From: Meandrina meandrites
Taxonomy: Eukaryota; Cnidaria; Anthozoa; Scleractinia; Meandrinidae
NCBI GenBank assembly: GCA_963693305.1
Contig: OY855906.1
Span: forward strand, 26,686,289-26,750,288
DNA length: 64,000 bases
Direction of reading: 5' to 3'
Part shown: in pieces, positions 23,903-35,906 of the stretch
Position numbering within the stretch: position 1 is the stretch's first letter
How the letters are laid out: each line of letters begins with the position of its first letter
Notes under the pieces: model-generated
The model's input: only the letters and a program-made list of their open reading frames with translations
Told to the model about the DNA's origin: nothing
The model's database searches: none
Made by a program: the position numbers and the translations under genes

Positions 23903-26900
23903 CTGTTTTAAGTTAAGGTAAAAGTCAAAACAAAAATTAAAATAAAAACTCGCCACAAAACAGTTAATATAAGCGCGTTTAGGCTTCAGAGGGCCTTGAT
24001 AGTACATGTATATCAAACAGTCACGGATTTATACTTAATACATATTTACTAAAACAGACGTGTTAGTCGTTCCCAGTTCTTTTACATTTTTTCTTTAGAG
24101 TTGCTTGGGGACGAGTCCGGACATTTTTAAAGGGCATAGTCCGCGCGCGCGTCTTTCTGTGTTTGTCGTCCCGAGTTCAAATCCTCGGTCACGCTTTGTA
24201 TATAGCCAACTGGTCTGCCTCCTGCCAGTTGGGATTTTTAATCATGTTACTTTCATTTAATATTATTTGTTTCCAATGTTTCAGTGGCATGCCTGCAAAC
24301 TAGCTATCTCGAAGCTAAGTGCATGACCACTATAAACATTTATATTTATTTATTTTATTATAACATTTTTGTACCTGGCTTGAAATAAAACCTCACTGTT
24401 TTCACTGTATTTACCATCAGTGTACGTTTACACATTTAAAGACTGATCCGTACCATTACATCACAAAGTCTGATAACCTGTTGCCACCGAGGTTTTCAAT
24501 TACAAAGAAAAAAAGGCATACCGTCGTGTACTTTAATAAATCGTAAAAGGATACCTAGTGGCCACAGCTATTTGCAAGATTTTGTCCTCTTGATCAAGAA
24601 CACGGTTTATCTGAAGAGAAATTCATTTTCAATATTAGATACTTTTTAGGTTGCGGGTCCCTTCTTGATTTTTAGTGAAATAATCTGATTTGAACTTTTT
24701 GTTGTCGTTGTACATGTGGTAACTGAATTTGTAACAATGATATTTTTGAAATGAGTTATGCCTCTCCTCAAATTGTTTTATTCTCTTTAACAATAAGATT
24801 ATGAGCACGAGATTTCTTTGAGGTGATAGTTATCACATCATAGAAATCGAGAGCAAATAATATATTTTTTTATGTACCTGATTTGGTAAGTCATCAAAAC
24901 TTCCTCTGTGGAAAACAAGTTAAAATACATTCAGTAACATGGGAACGCAAATAATTTATCTTGAAATAGATTTTCATGGTCATTACTGAGTTCATAAATT
25001 TTCTTACAGTCATTCCTCTTCACAGGGTTGGCTAAGGGGGGTAACTACAAAGTAACACAGTATAGGAGAGACAAGGAGGGGGAGAGGGGGGGTACGATGT
25101 TGTATACAGAATTTAGATATTTTACGCGTTTGCTTGTTTAATTTAACTTCGAATTTCAAATGTATTGATATGACTATGCTTTTCTAAATTTGACAAATGC
25201 AACTTGGGGTAATCTGATTAATGGATATGTTCACTCAGTTGGTAGGGTTTTAAAGAGGTGTTGCATCCTAATGGTTAGTGCACTGGACATCAAATCAAGT
25301 GATGCAGTTTTGAGACCTAGTCGGGGTGCGTGCTTCGTGCTCCTGGGCAAACACCAGCCTGATCTGCCTCTAGGCTCAAATACACACTTATTAAATATCT
25401 ATATTGGTGCAGTAACTGGTCTATCATGATTTCAAATTTACGGGCCATTATGGTTTGACAGCAAGCTACATGATCATGTTCATGTATCACATAATGTATA
25501 ATTATTGACACTACATGTGTTATATATGTTGTGGTTTATATTTACTTTGGTTTAGAATTTAAAAAAACCTGGCAGTTTGATTTCAAATTCATTACCACAA
25601 TCTGAAACAAAGGGAAATAAAGACCAATTTCTAACCAAAGGTAAATTTAATTGACAACATATTTTTATACAACCTCTCATCAGTTTATAAGTCAGACATG
25701 GAAAACATAGAGATATTATCACTGGATGATTTGATGTGGTTTAATTAGCTTTGCTGCTTGAACTTGGCCTGCAGCAATTATTATAGTAAAAAAAATAATA
25801 TTTAATTACATTTATTATAAAATGGTTTGCCAAAAAGGTGGCACATGGATTACACTACCTGTCAGTGAACGAGAACAAGAACAGTGCTGCATCAGCTTTT
25901 TCTTTTAGAGCCTATAAAGCAATAATATTATATTAAATTAATTATATTATAACAAACGTAGCTTTAGTTCTAACAAATTCTTTAAAGTGCTACTATGATG
26001 AAATTCGCATGTTTTCTTTCGCAGCCGTTTTAAAATATTAACAAGTACTCTACATGAGAAGCAAAATGCCATTTACTGTTTTTCAATACCTCTTTTCGTT
26101 CCAGAGATATTCAAGTTTTTAAAATATGCAAATTAGCAAAGTAGTGTCGTCATACACTCAACCAAATTCTGATTAAATACTAAGAAAGTGATATCTCAGC
26201 CAATTTGTATTGAAAGTCTCTGATTCTTTGCAGTAACACTCTGCTAGTTGTGTTTCACAATATGTACTTGACAACTTGGTTACCATGGCAACATACTAGG
26301 TTCCAGATCCCCCAAATGCTTAACGCCTTTCTGGCCAATTCTGGCATTCTCCGTTAATATTTGTAAATAATGCTTTACATGCAAGATCTAGCAAGCATAT
26401 CAATGGATTTGGCAGACGTCTTGCCTGGGTTTAATTTTTCCGAACTGAAAAATTCTGAAATATTAAAATAAAATTGATGGGGACCGGAAAAGAGTGAGTT
26501 GCCATGGTAACAAAATTTTATTATAGCTGTAGGTGTGTCACCTGAGGAACTATTAGTCTGCCAAGTTTCATTGGTCTCTGCAGAAAATTGACCGAGATAA
26601 CTTAATTTTTGTATTTGACAAAAAATTGGGTTGAGTAGATGACGTCATCAGTTCCCTAATTTGCATATTTTACGATTTTTTTAAGCTTAAATATCTCTGG
26701 AACTAAAATAGATATTTGAAAACGGTAAACGGCATTTTTAATCTTTCATTTAATACTCTTTGAAACACCTAACATTGCAAGGGGTGAAAATTTGATCATA
26801 GTACCACTTTAAATAAGAGGGTGACCATAAATAGTTTTATCAATTTTTCCAAAACCAAAAGGACAGAACTTGAAAAAGTCAGGCTGACTTTTTCAAGTTG

Positions 26901-27931
26901 AGATCAAAAGCTCCCGATGGTATCACAGTGGTATCACTCTGTATTTAGCTGATCAGTACACTGGTGTAGTAATTTTAAGAAAACTTGACCGCTGTTAATA
27001 GGTTTCCAATGGTGTAAACATGTTTTTGGGCTGTTGAATTTTTGACGTTATGCTCGTGACAGTGCCCCTTTAATTGATAAATTTAAATTCAAACAGCTGA
27101 TTAGTCTTTCTTAACATGTTAGCATTTAGCATACATGTAATTTATTGTAAAAAGTGTGAAGAAAAATAATACTGAAATATTGAAACGAAAATCATGTGAA
27201 ATACTTAATTCTGGATGAATTCCAGGTACAACTTATTGCTTGTCAGCTGATTTAAATGTGGTTTGCTGCAGTTCTCAATGAGTTGAGTTAGACTGCTGCG
27301 TGCAATTTAGGACCAATCACTCACAGCTGCAAGTCACTTACTGTATCTTAAACAAATGACTTATTTTAATTAGCTGTTAATTACTGGTATTTGTTTTCCT
27401 TACTGGTAACAGATGATCATATTTCCTGATAGCATGTTCACCGCAGTCCCAGAACTGAAGCTTGAACATCACAACTTTTTGGTTCTCTTTCAGCTAAACA
27501 GCAACAAAATTATCAAAACACAAAATATCAATGTAGTAAGCATGTATCTATTGTCAGTAGTTTATTTCCTAAAATTTTACCAGTTTGATCTACTCGAGAA
27601 AAAAAATAACATTACATGAAGAATAAGATGCATGCAAGAAGATGCCCTACAGAGACCAGAACAGTAAATTCAAAATTTTGAACCAATATTGCCTCAGGCT
27701 TCTTAAGACAGCAAAAACTGTGTTAGTATTTACATTTAGAAAATTCTATCCATCTCCTATATTTAAGTTACAGTTTCTAATGCACGTGGATCTTCTTGGA
27801 AAAGCTCAGTAGAGCTTGCTAGGATCTCCAGCGATTACATAATTTATTATCCTCTGTAGTAGATATATGTCTGCAGGGCCCGCGCAGCAAGATTTCGAGT
27901 GGGGGGGCTTAAGCGTGAGCCAGATTTTTTT

Positions 27932-27962
<31 letters not shown>

Positions 27963-30900
27963 CAGAGGCATGCTACCCTGGGAAAATTAGGGTTTTAATT
28001 ATTCTCAGATATCGGAAGGTGGATTTAATATTAACAAACAGTGTGTTAAAGCGCAATGTTTTTACAACTTGAAACGGCAACGGACCGCAAACAACAATGG
28101 TGTTAACGTACCAGGATTTACAAGAGATTATTGCAATTTATATGCGCTGGCCTTCGAGCTGGCGTTATTTAGATTTGCTACACCACGCTGATGAGTCCCA
28201 AAAAGGACGGAATGGCTGTCCGCTATTGTAACTCTACTTTATCGTTCTGGTCGTGTTGGTGTCTTGCAAAGTTACTTTTTCACATAGTACTTATCGGCCT
28301 TGCTATATTATTGTAAAGCTTCAGGGATACACATACTAAACAATTAGAACCAGAACTATAGATTTACTATCAAATCCTGCTTGAAGCAATTTAATTTACT
28401 CCAAATTAGTACTACTGCCATTAGCGTTTACAAACCAGGAATCTGACGATTTTGCTATACTTCAGCTCAACGTTGTAAATGGTGCCAAACATTTCTCTTT
28501 CTGTTTACTTATTGCTACAATCTTCAAATTCGTTAGTGATGTCAAAAACCATTCTTCATGACTGTTTATCATTGTCAAGTTACTAAATCTCCCTTGCGTC
28601 ATTGTTGGGCAAAATGTTTATTCTTTGGGCAGTCGAAACTGAATGATCATTCACCAGATGCACTCGATACATGATTAACCAAAATGGACCTCAAAAACAA
28701 AATTTATCACCAGCTTCTGGAAAGGCGTTCAAATGAAATTCTTTTAGTAATTGTTCGTTCAATAATAAAAAATAATATATTTTTTTCCTTTATTTTTTCT
28801 TTACTTGCTTATTTACTTAAGTTCTTATTATTTTTTCTTTTTACTGTAAAAAAGTGGGGGGGCTAAAGCCCCCCCAGCCCCTCCCTCTGCGCGGGCCCTG
28901 GTCTGTAAATTTTTGTACAATTTGAAAACTATAACTATAATAAGTAATGGACAAATAAAGAGTCAACGGAGCACAATACATAATATTATAAAAATCAACA
29001 CATTAATTTTATTATGTCATGCTATTTTGCACTATTGTTACTGTTAGTAGGAAGCTTATAATAATATCATTTTATATGCAGTTTATAATTGAGAGGTTCG
29101 GTAGAAAAAGGGTGGTATTGATTTTTGGCTAAAATTGGACATCACAAATTCAACTCCTACTCACAAAAACACAAGTTGAAATGAGTTAAGCTTAGCTGAC
29201 CAGTTTCATTGCTCTGACAAACAAAAGGTTTCTTTTGTTATTTGCTTATCAAAAAAAAAAACTTACAGATGCCGCCAGGAAAAACTAAGTTTCTTTCATA
29301 CAATATTATTATCTCAAAATGGAAGGAAAAACCAGCAAAAAAAAATACAGGACAATGTTCAACACACATAAACAAACCAGCAATCAAAATTTGGAGTTGT
29401 TTTGACAACATTCAATTTCAGCCAAAAATTGTACCTCCCTTTTTCCACTGCACCAATTGATTTACCTTTGCAGGCCAGTATACTACTGATGTTTGTATGC
29501 CTGGAGTTTCCACATGAAAGCTGGGAATTTCTGAATCAGAACATATCAAAATGATGAGAAATACTTGATACACATAATCTAGACAAGCGAAAGATTTCTG
29601 TCAAATCTGTGATCAGTAGCACCAGATATTAGCCAGATATATTTTGACAATACCAGACACCTAACTTAACTTTAGTTAGCAATTTTAGCTGGTGAACAGT
29701 ATCAATTTAAATACAACTGCATGTAGCTAGAAAGAGGCACTGTGAGAGTTAAGGTGATTCCACTGAAAAAGAAGGAGTGTTTAGAATTTTCTAAGACTTG
29801 GTCCAGTTCATAACTATGTTATGAGCGTTACAAAAATGCAATAAAAAATGGGGGTCACCATGCTCGTTTTTGTGCAACCTGGATGGCTATTATAGTAAAC
29901 ATATGACCCATGAGGTTCATACTAGCAACGCTCATTATCCGAAAAGGGAACTACCATTTCTAGACAAAATCATTTCTTGCGTTAAAATATCGAAGCAGTT
30001 CAATGAAATAGACTTTAATCTTACATAATAAACCATTTTAATTAAACTGGAATTAAAATTATGAAAGAAATTAAAGATTTTCCTGCGTGCATGCGTAAGC
30101 AGCACTACCTCAAAACGTATTTTTAAAGCATTGAAATAAAAATATCTCAAAGTAGAGTATTTAACTTTTCTTTAAATTGCGATAATATTGTAGTCAACCG
30201 GATGTCTTTTAAATTTATGCATTAAAAAATGGGGGTCACCATGCTCGTTTAGAAGAAAATGACAATTTATTTCTCTTCTGAGCTTAACCTAAAGGAAAAG
30301 CGGTAATGTTGTGTGCGCACGCGCGCTCGTGCACGCGCTAAATGATGCGAAAACTCATGCGCAGCAAGGATGCGCAATGCAAATCAGTGGAATCACCTTA
30401 AGTCTTCAGTTCTCCGAGAACCCAATACAGTGGCTGCAGATCCTGAAGAGCAGTTTGGAGTGTACTTACTTGTACTTTAGGGAAACAGGGATGGCACAGT
30501 GGTGATAGCACTCGCTTTGCACTAATGTGGCCTGGGTTCAATTTCTGGACCCTGCATCATATGTGGGTTGAGTTTGTTTCATCCCTGCTCTGAGGGTTTT
30601 TCTCCAGCTTCTCTGGTTTTCCTCCCTCCACAAAAACCAACACTTCTTGATTCCAATTTGATGGGGAATTTGAGGGCCACAGGTTTGTCAGTCGCAAGAC
30701 TGTTAAGTGCTACCCTCGTTAAACAAAGTCTGTTTATTTATTTGTTTTCATTCAATTTTACTTTAATTCACTGTTTTCTGTTACTACATGTACACTGAAC
30801 ACTGACTGCACAGAGATTGTAATAGTATAAGAGATCACCTTGCCCTAGCAGCTTGGCCACAGTACTAGTCTTTCCAATGGCTGGTTTTCCAGTTAAAAAG

Positions 30901-32737
30901 ACCTTGTAGGACACAGTTTCTATGGAAAGCTGTGGTGGTAAACTAGGTGCTTCAAGTAACCCTGGAAATCAATACAATGCAAATTATAATAAAGAACTAC
31001 AACCTCTAATTATTTGCTTATGCGCAGTTCCAGAAAATATCCATACCCACGCAATGGAAGGTCAGTGGAAATTCTGAGGGTGTGGGGGGTCTCAAAAGCC
31101 AAAATTTTAAAAAGGGATGTATGGATATTTTCTGGAACAACACAATATATGCACGACATAAGTTTATAGAGAAAGTGTTGTTGTAGATACTATATGGTAA
31201 AGCTATGTGGCTACAGGTAAATGTCATGGAAAAAGGAAAAGGCAAATACCACATTGTACCAAGGGTAAAACTGAAGCACAACATAAACACAATCATTTTT
31301 TCATTAACTTTGACATCATTTATTTCCAGGAGTCTCAATGCCAAAAGTCCAGCCTGCATTTTGTAAAGGTTAGCTGCCTTACAGTGTACTTCGAATTTTA
31401 TTGAAGTCCCTGACTAAAATCATTAAAAAAGGATTTAACCTGTTTTAAATTATTGTATTTGTTGTATTTTCAGCTTGAGTTTCACATGGAAATATGCAAT
31501 CTTGGCCAAAAACAAACATCATGAAGGTTACAAGGGTTAATAAGTAATGCTCATATAGAGAAAAGTATTTTGATTTAATTATTACTGTATGGGGGTTTAT
31601 TGACGTATAGTTTTAAAAGGCCTATCCCTCTACATACACAGGATCTGGTCAAGTTCTACCATACTCCACAAATTGGCATGCTCAACTTAGCACAGAAATT
31701 TTGGTGTGCACATACATGTATGGAACTTATGAACAAAACTGACGCATGCATTTACATGTTGCATACCCTTGCAGACTGAAGTGGGAGCACCCCATCTTAT
31801 AATGGGACATCCCCACCCCCCTGACAGAAAAAATAAAGCTAGGGTGTTGGAATCTGTTCTCTCTCATGCATCTGGGGGGGGGGGGGGGGGTTAAAGAGGG
31901 GTGGTTCACATCTAGTTAAAGTGTATATGACAGACTTTTTTATTTGTTTGTTCGAATCTACATGGGATGTTGATTTGAACATCGAAAACTAAAAATTCAA
32001 AATGGTTTCTTTCACTGTATTAGCTGTCTGAAATCGTGAAATTTCACTTTCCGTTGGGTCAAAAACCACGCGAGTAAAGGACCCGGGACTAGATGAGCCG
32101 TGACATCAAAACCAGAAAATGCTCACAAAAAAAACAAACAAACTGAACTAAACTACTAAAACTGAACTACTAAGTTGTGTTGCTAGAAAATCGGAAAAAA
32201 CACAACAGCAACATTCCTTAGTAAATTCCTTGTTCGGTTTGTTTGTTTCTTGTGTCAAGCACGTTCTGGTTTTGACGTCACGGCTCATCTAGTCCCAGGC
32301 CCTTTCCTCGCGTGGTTTTTCACCTAATTGGAAGTGAAATTTCACGTGTTTGGACTACTAAAACGTGGTGAAAACAAATACTTTGATTTTTTTTTTTCTG
32401 ATGTTCAGATCAGCATCCCACGTAGATAATTTCGGCGCGGTCGAGCAAATAAAAAAACTCTGTCATATACACTTAAAGGTTGAATGCACTTAGCAAGCTG
32501 AGAGAGTATCCTTGAAGTTATAGTTGCCTTAACAACGTCTTGGGCAAATCTTTCACTCCTCTAGTGATCTCACAGCTTCTCGCGTGCATCCAGAATTCGA
32601 CCAAACACCGTGTCAAGCCTCTTACCGAAAATTTTTCTTCTGTTTCGATGCAGGATTCCGCCCAGAAACTCCCGTCCTTCTGCCGTTTCCTGCCAGTTGA
32701 ACTGGATGATAGAGCCTCTAGGCTTAAAACCCGCCAT
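23755..32737 (-). CDS. CPLANE2: CPLANE2 / RSG1 small GTPase (3' end incomplete)
   Basis: Minus-strand exons in order: 32626-32737, 30839-30961, 29466-29530, 27404-27493, 25859-25911, 24878-24905, 24555-24610, 23755-23902. They total 675 nt (225 codons), every junction is in phase and GT-AG. The protein matches the REM2- and Rab-like GTPase RSG1 along its length: N-terminal NW-Q-ETAEGREFL block (~14-25), P-loop GKPAIGKT (62-69), the G2-region ETPGIQT (86-92), FWDCGE (114-119), FLFSFTDR, and the C-terminal LVDGRSLDGRSG block. In vertebrates this protein acts with Fuzzy, Inturned and Wdpcp at the basal body to start cilium assembly. The human protein is 258 aa, so about 30 C-terminal residues are missing; the final exon was not found with confidence. 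The base-recognition motif is TRLD instead of NKxD. It lies head to head with CEP104. Confidence 0.87.
24105..24245 (+). mobile_element. tRNA-derived SINE fragment
   Basis: A B-box-like GAGTTCAAATCC (near 24,172) is followed by a body with TAGCCAACTGG / CCAGTTGGGATTTTTAATC, forming a short hairpin. The A box is eroded. It lies in intron 7 of CPLANE2 on the strand opposite to the gene. Confidence 0.5.
24878..24905 (-). CDS. CPLANE2: CPLANE2 micro-exon 6 (28 nt)
   Basis: The exon completes the Arg codon begun in exon 5 and adds GSFDDLPNQ, matching the R-x-SF-DLP stretch of RSG1. It is flanked by TTCCACAG and GTACAT. Without it the downstream exons would be out of frame, so both similarity and phase require it. 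Confidence 0.83.
25255..25425 (+). mobile_element. tRNA-derived SINE fragment
   Basis: The A-box-like CCTAATGGTTAGTGCACTGG and a diverged B box (TTTTGAGACCTAGTCGG) about 45 bp on are followed by a CTCCTGGGCAAACAC body. This spacing is that of a tRNA-derived RNA polymerase III promoter. It sits in CPLANE2 intron 5. Confidence 0.55.
25519..25676. mobile_element. Palindromic MITE, copy A
   Basis: The ends ATATATGTTGTGGTTTA and the inverse (TTGACAACATAT) flank a diverged fold-back. The same family is seen in better condition at 42207-42379. It lies in CPLANE2 intron 5. Confidence 0.6.
25986..26808. mobile_element. 823-bp TTAA-flanked inverted-repeat element
   Basis: The left end AGTGCTACTATGATGAAATT matches the reverse complement of the right end (AGTGGTACTATGATCAAATT) with two differences. 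TTAA borders both sides (25982-25985 and 26809-26812). Longer diverged arm similarity continues inward (the AATATGCAAATTAG / CTAATTTGCATATT pair). No transposase frame. It lies in CPLANE2 intron 4. Confidence 0.75.
27404..27493 (-). CDS. CPLANE2: CPLANE2 exon 4: WDCGE switch region
   Basis: A 90-nt phase-0 exon encodes 30 residues including VVMFKLQFWDCGEHA, the counterpart of the DxxG switch II motif. RSG1 proteins share this shortened D-C-G-E form, so it is family-typical and not a local mutation. Donor CCA|GTAAGG. Confidence 0.88.
27874..28900. mobile_element. 1-kb DNA transposon, 5-bp target duplication GTCTG
   Basis: The terminal inverted repeats are perfect over 14 bp: CAGGGCCCGCGCAG at 27874-27887 and its complement at 28887-28900. 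The direct repeat GTCTG borders both ends (27869-27873 and 28901-28905). Subterminal G-rich and C-rich stretches are also mirrored. An internal T17-G21 tract is at 27925-27962. The CAG...CTG ends recall hAT-type elements, but these usually make 8-bp duplications. No intact transposase. It lies in CPLANE2 intron 3. Confidence 0.82.
29753..30397. mobile_element. 645-bp TTAA-flanked element
   Basis: The inverted ends are GGTGATTCCACTGA (29753) and its complement (ends 30397), each bordered by TTAA. Inside, the string AAAAAATGGGGGTCACCATG occurs twice (29,844 and 30,224). A GC-rich alternating stretch (GTGCGCACGCGCGCTCGTGC) is near 30,314. No transposase frame. It lies in CPLANE2 intron 2. Confidence 0.78.
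30485..30735 (+). mobile_element. tRNA-derived SINE with Nin-like central domain
   Basis: A tRNA-like head has an A-box-like ATGGCACAGTGGTGATAGCA and a B-box-like CTGGGTTCAATTTCTGG. The body reads GTGGGTTGAGTTTGTT, then GAGGGTTTTTCTCCAGC and TGGTTTTCCTCCCTCC. From memory this resembles the deeply conserved Nin domain of eumetazoan SINEs; that identification needs alignment. It lies in CPLANE2 intron 2. Confidence 0.65.
30839..30961 (-). CDS. CPLANE2: CPLANE2 exon 2: P-loop
   Basis: This 123-nt exon carries the hydrophobic first beta strand (SYKVFLTG) and the Walker A motif GKPAIGKT. The acceptor is TTTCCAG and the donor GTGATC. It continues in phase from exon 1 (Phe-Gly-Leu-Leu across the junction, as in the family). 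Confidence 0.88.
31920..32472. mobile_element. 553-bp TTAA-flanked fold-back element
   Basis: The ends AGTGTATATGACAGA and its near-complement are bordered by TTAA (31916-31919, 32473-32476). Inverted similarity continues inward for about 190 bp: the ACATGGGATGTTGAT / ATCAGCATCCCACGT pair and the GGACTAGATGAGCCGTGAC / GTCACGGCTCATCTAGTCC pair. A G17 run (31874-31890) lies just outside. It lies in CPLANE2 intron 1. Confidence 0.72.
32626..32737 (-). CDS. CPLANE2: CPLANE2 exon 1 with start codon
   Basis: Minus-strand ATG at 32737 begins MAGFKPRGSIIQFNWQ and runs to ...RNRRKIFG with one base left over before GTAAGAG. The family-conserved Asn-Trp and the Gly-Arg-Glu-Phe block follow at the expected distance from the Met, which supports this start. 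Confidence 0.87.
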
Positions 32738-34810
32738 TTGAGAAATAATTCGTTACCTATTTCATAGAAAATCGAGCAATTTTGGAACAACGATGACTTC
32801 TGTTTTGACGGCCATATTGGAATGTGAACGCATGCAAAGCGACTGTGAGACGCTGACAGCGAAAATAAAATAATCGCTGGCTCTGATCTCGCTTTGCCGT
32901 TCCAGTCCCTCTCGAAAGAAAAAATTGGCTCCGTGAGTCACACAAACAGACAGGGGAAAACAAATTGGTTCGAGTGTTGTAATTATATTGGAAGCAATAA
33001 CCATGGAAAAATACTGCTGATAAAGACATAGAAGGCTAGAAAAGGTGTATAAGTGGAAGGCATGGTCTAACAGAGCTAAAATACTGCAAGTAGCGCGAGC
33101 GGTATTTGCTTCGCGCCAAAATTTTGAAGTGTGTCGTCGAGTCGTTCAGGTAGGAGTTGCTTGTGTTTGATTGTTTTCATGATTTTAGCAAAGTAAACAA
33201 ATCCACTTACTGCAGAATGGGATACTTTTAGTGCTAAAGAAATGGTTTGCAGACTTACTTCCAAGCTCATTAGATCAATTACACATGCGATTCTGCCGAG
33301 GCCATGTTTTTCTTTCTGTCGAGTGTTCAAACTTTGTAAAAATGACGTTTTGGGTTGCTTGAACGATTCAGTGACCATATTTACAGTTCCACACGGATTA
33401 AGTTTAAATTCTGAACTCTAAAAATGTCGTTTACAGCCACGGCGCGAAAGATAGCTGTATTAAACGACAGATCTTTGAAAAACTGGGGAAATTTTCGTTA
33501 AAATTACAATACTTGTACATAATCATCACAGATCTAGAGAGCATTGCATTCTGGTGTGAAACATATATTGGTTAGCATATCAACAAAATAATCGTTTCCA
33601 TTCGATCACGCAGATTTTTTCATCTCTTTCGATCGTAAAACACCAGTTTAATAACCTGAATGAGTGCTTTTTTTTTAAATATTTTACATGGTTATCTATA
33701 TGCTGTTCTAGAACATGTAGTACATGATTAAAATTGCATTTAATTTGTGTTCGTGAGCAATTTGTACAAATGGTAATTTTCTTAATTGATATTCAATTCG
33801 ATCGTCGTCTTGAGGCAATGTGTATGTTAATTTTTCTCTGATATTCGATTCTTAGCAAATTGAAATCATTGATTAATTCCCTGTACATACAGCTGCAGCG
33901 TAGTTTAATTTGATCTCCTGTTCTTACTTAATCTATAAGTTTGATTTTTGGATATCTAGTTGTCATGGCAGTAAAGAAACTTGAAAAGCATTCACCCCTA
34001 ACCACACAGATTTTGCAAAGAAAACCTGTTTTAGATTATATGAACTGGATTTTTCTCTTCTTAATAATATATTGTTTTGTTCATGGCCAATTATTATAAT
34101 TGTACATCAGTAGTCATACAGCAAGCAGTGAATGGCATGTAGGCTCATGTACCCTGCAGCACAAGAAATGTTTAAAAGTGTTAACACAGACCTTTTCTTA
34201 CAGAGGAGGGTGAATAGGGGTAAACAAATCTGCCGATCCATGCTATTTTTTGGCCAAATCTGTCAATCCGCCACTATCTTTGTTCAAACCCGAATCCCCG
34301 TTACTTGAAAACTTTCCACTGCAACAGACGGTAGATTTCCATGTTGCCAATTATTGAGAAGGTTTACTTTCTTGCTTGTTTTTTTGGACAATTGCACTAT
34401 AATACCCAAGAAGACCGATGAAAATGATCCAGTCTTCCTTTTTTATACACAATCCGAACTTCCTGACATGAAGAGTCTGGAATCTTGGTCAAAATTCTCA
34501 GCTAGTCCATGATCCGCTGTATTTTCTAAATCCGCAAATCCACTCAATGTATCGCAAAATTCCGCAATCCATGCTCTTTTTGAGGCCAAATCCGTCAATC
34601 TGTGAACCTGTACACCCTTTTCCTTTACAGACACACATTTTTTTATTACAGACATTCACTTGGTCCAAAAGAAATCTAAATTCAAATGAACTTTGTGAAT
34701 GTATCACAGACACCTCCATAATACGGACACTCTTGGACCCTGTTCCCTTGTTGTCCCTTTGAAGGTTGACTGGAGTAATAATAAAAAGTATATTTTACAA
34801 CAGAAACATA
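32738..34810. other. Divergent intergenic region, left part
   Basis: This holds the presumed CPLANE2 promoter and 5' UTR, and perhaps a CEP104 non-coding first exon. The near-start stretch is somewhat richer in CG than the rest. A minus-strand open frame at 33076-33378 (100 aa) matches no family I know. Two similar 36-bp blocks (CCATGCT...GGCCAAATCTGTCAATC) at about 34,231 and 34,567 suggest an old repeat. Confidence 0.45.
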
Positions 34811-35897
34811 CAGGGCTCGACACTAACGGTAGCCAACTAGCCACAGACTAGTAGAAATTCAGTTTTGGCTAGTAGGTTTTCGATTTCCACTAGCCACTTT
34901 GGCTAGTAAACAAAATGAAATTGGCTGAACTAGTTTCTGTCATTCACAAGGAAGCCATACGCAAACACTTTTCTCGGAATTTCTTGTTGACATATCATGT
35001 TACTGGGCACGTGCTGTTCAGCACGTATGCAAATTTAAGACTGTTTGCTATTCGTTGCGTGGCATTTGACAAACAAGACAGCATTTTGTGAAAGCACACA
35101 TCTATGTTCTTTTTTGTTTCGAAATTAGTAGAACAAAACACGAGCTTCTCCTGATTAAATCATGCGCAAAATCGTGCGGAACTATAAAGGGATAACATTT
35201 CATTTTGCGTAACAACACATCGGTGATTGACAAAACTTGCCACTACAAAAATAATTAGAGAAAGATTTATATCCTTCCAAATTTAAATCAGCTGTTTTTA
35301 GCATTTGAATTTCGCCAACAACAGTTTGCAGTATTGTTCAGATAGTTGTTTTGCTTTTGAAACGTTTCTACCCCGGCGCCTGTTTGTAAAGAGGAGTCGA
35401 CATTGTTTACTGACACCTCTGTTTCTCAATATTTTTCCAAAGAAGTCTCACAGAAAAGCAGAGTCCTGAAAGTCTTTATGGGAAAATCTCTGGATTTTCC
35501 TTTGTGAGGTGTCGGCCTGAGAGATTTGATGTAAGGAAAACACAAGGCCATTGAAAAAAATTAAAACCGGCGCAATTTTTTGAGATGATAAATTCGTTCA
35601 CTACGTTTAAACCAGTCAAGCGTGACACAAGCTGTGCTGACTGTGTCAAGCAGTTTCAGATGTGAATATTGTTGGTTTTTCTTAAAATTCCATAATCCCG
35701 GGCATGATGGATATAAGAGGATATTTAACTGGCGGTAAAAAAGGAGAAAGGCAAAGACGATAGTTCTCAAAGTAAACGACCCTCTGAGGAAGGTGCAGAC
35801 ATCACCGCTTGGCTAGTGAAAAAATTTTTTGGCTAGTAACATCTAAGTTGTAACTAGCCACTAGGCTAGCAAGTTGAAAAGTTAGTGTCGAGCCCTG
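34811..35897. mobile_element. 1.09-kb DNA transposon, 5-bp target duplication ACATA
   Basis: The terminal inverted repeat CAGGGCTCGACACTAAC is perfect over 17 bp at both ends. ACATA is directly repeated at 34806-34810 and 35898-35902. The subterminal regions hold many CTAGCCA / TGGCTAG words in both orientations, as in transposase-binding arrays. The interior has no intact transposase. It shares the CAGGGC start and duplication length with the element at 27,874. Confidence 0.82.
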
Positions 35898-35906
35898 ACA
35901 TATGTA

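Noticed and set aside
33076..33378. 100-codon minus-strand frame upstream of CPLANE2
   Set aside because: The translation resembles no family I know, has no neighbouring exons and could be 5' UTR. It was kept only as a note.
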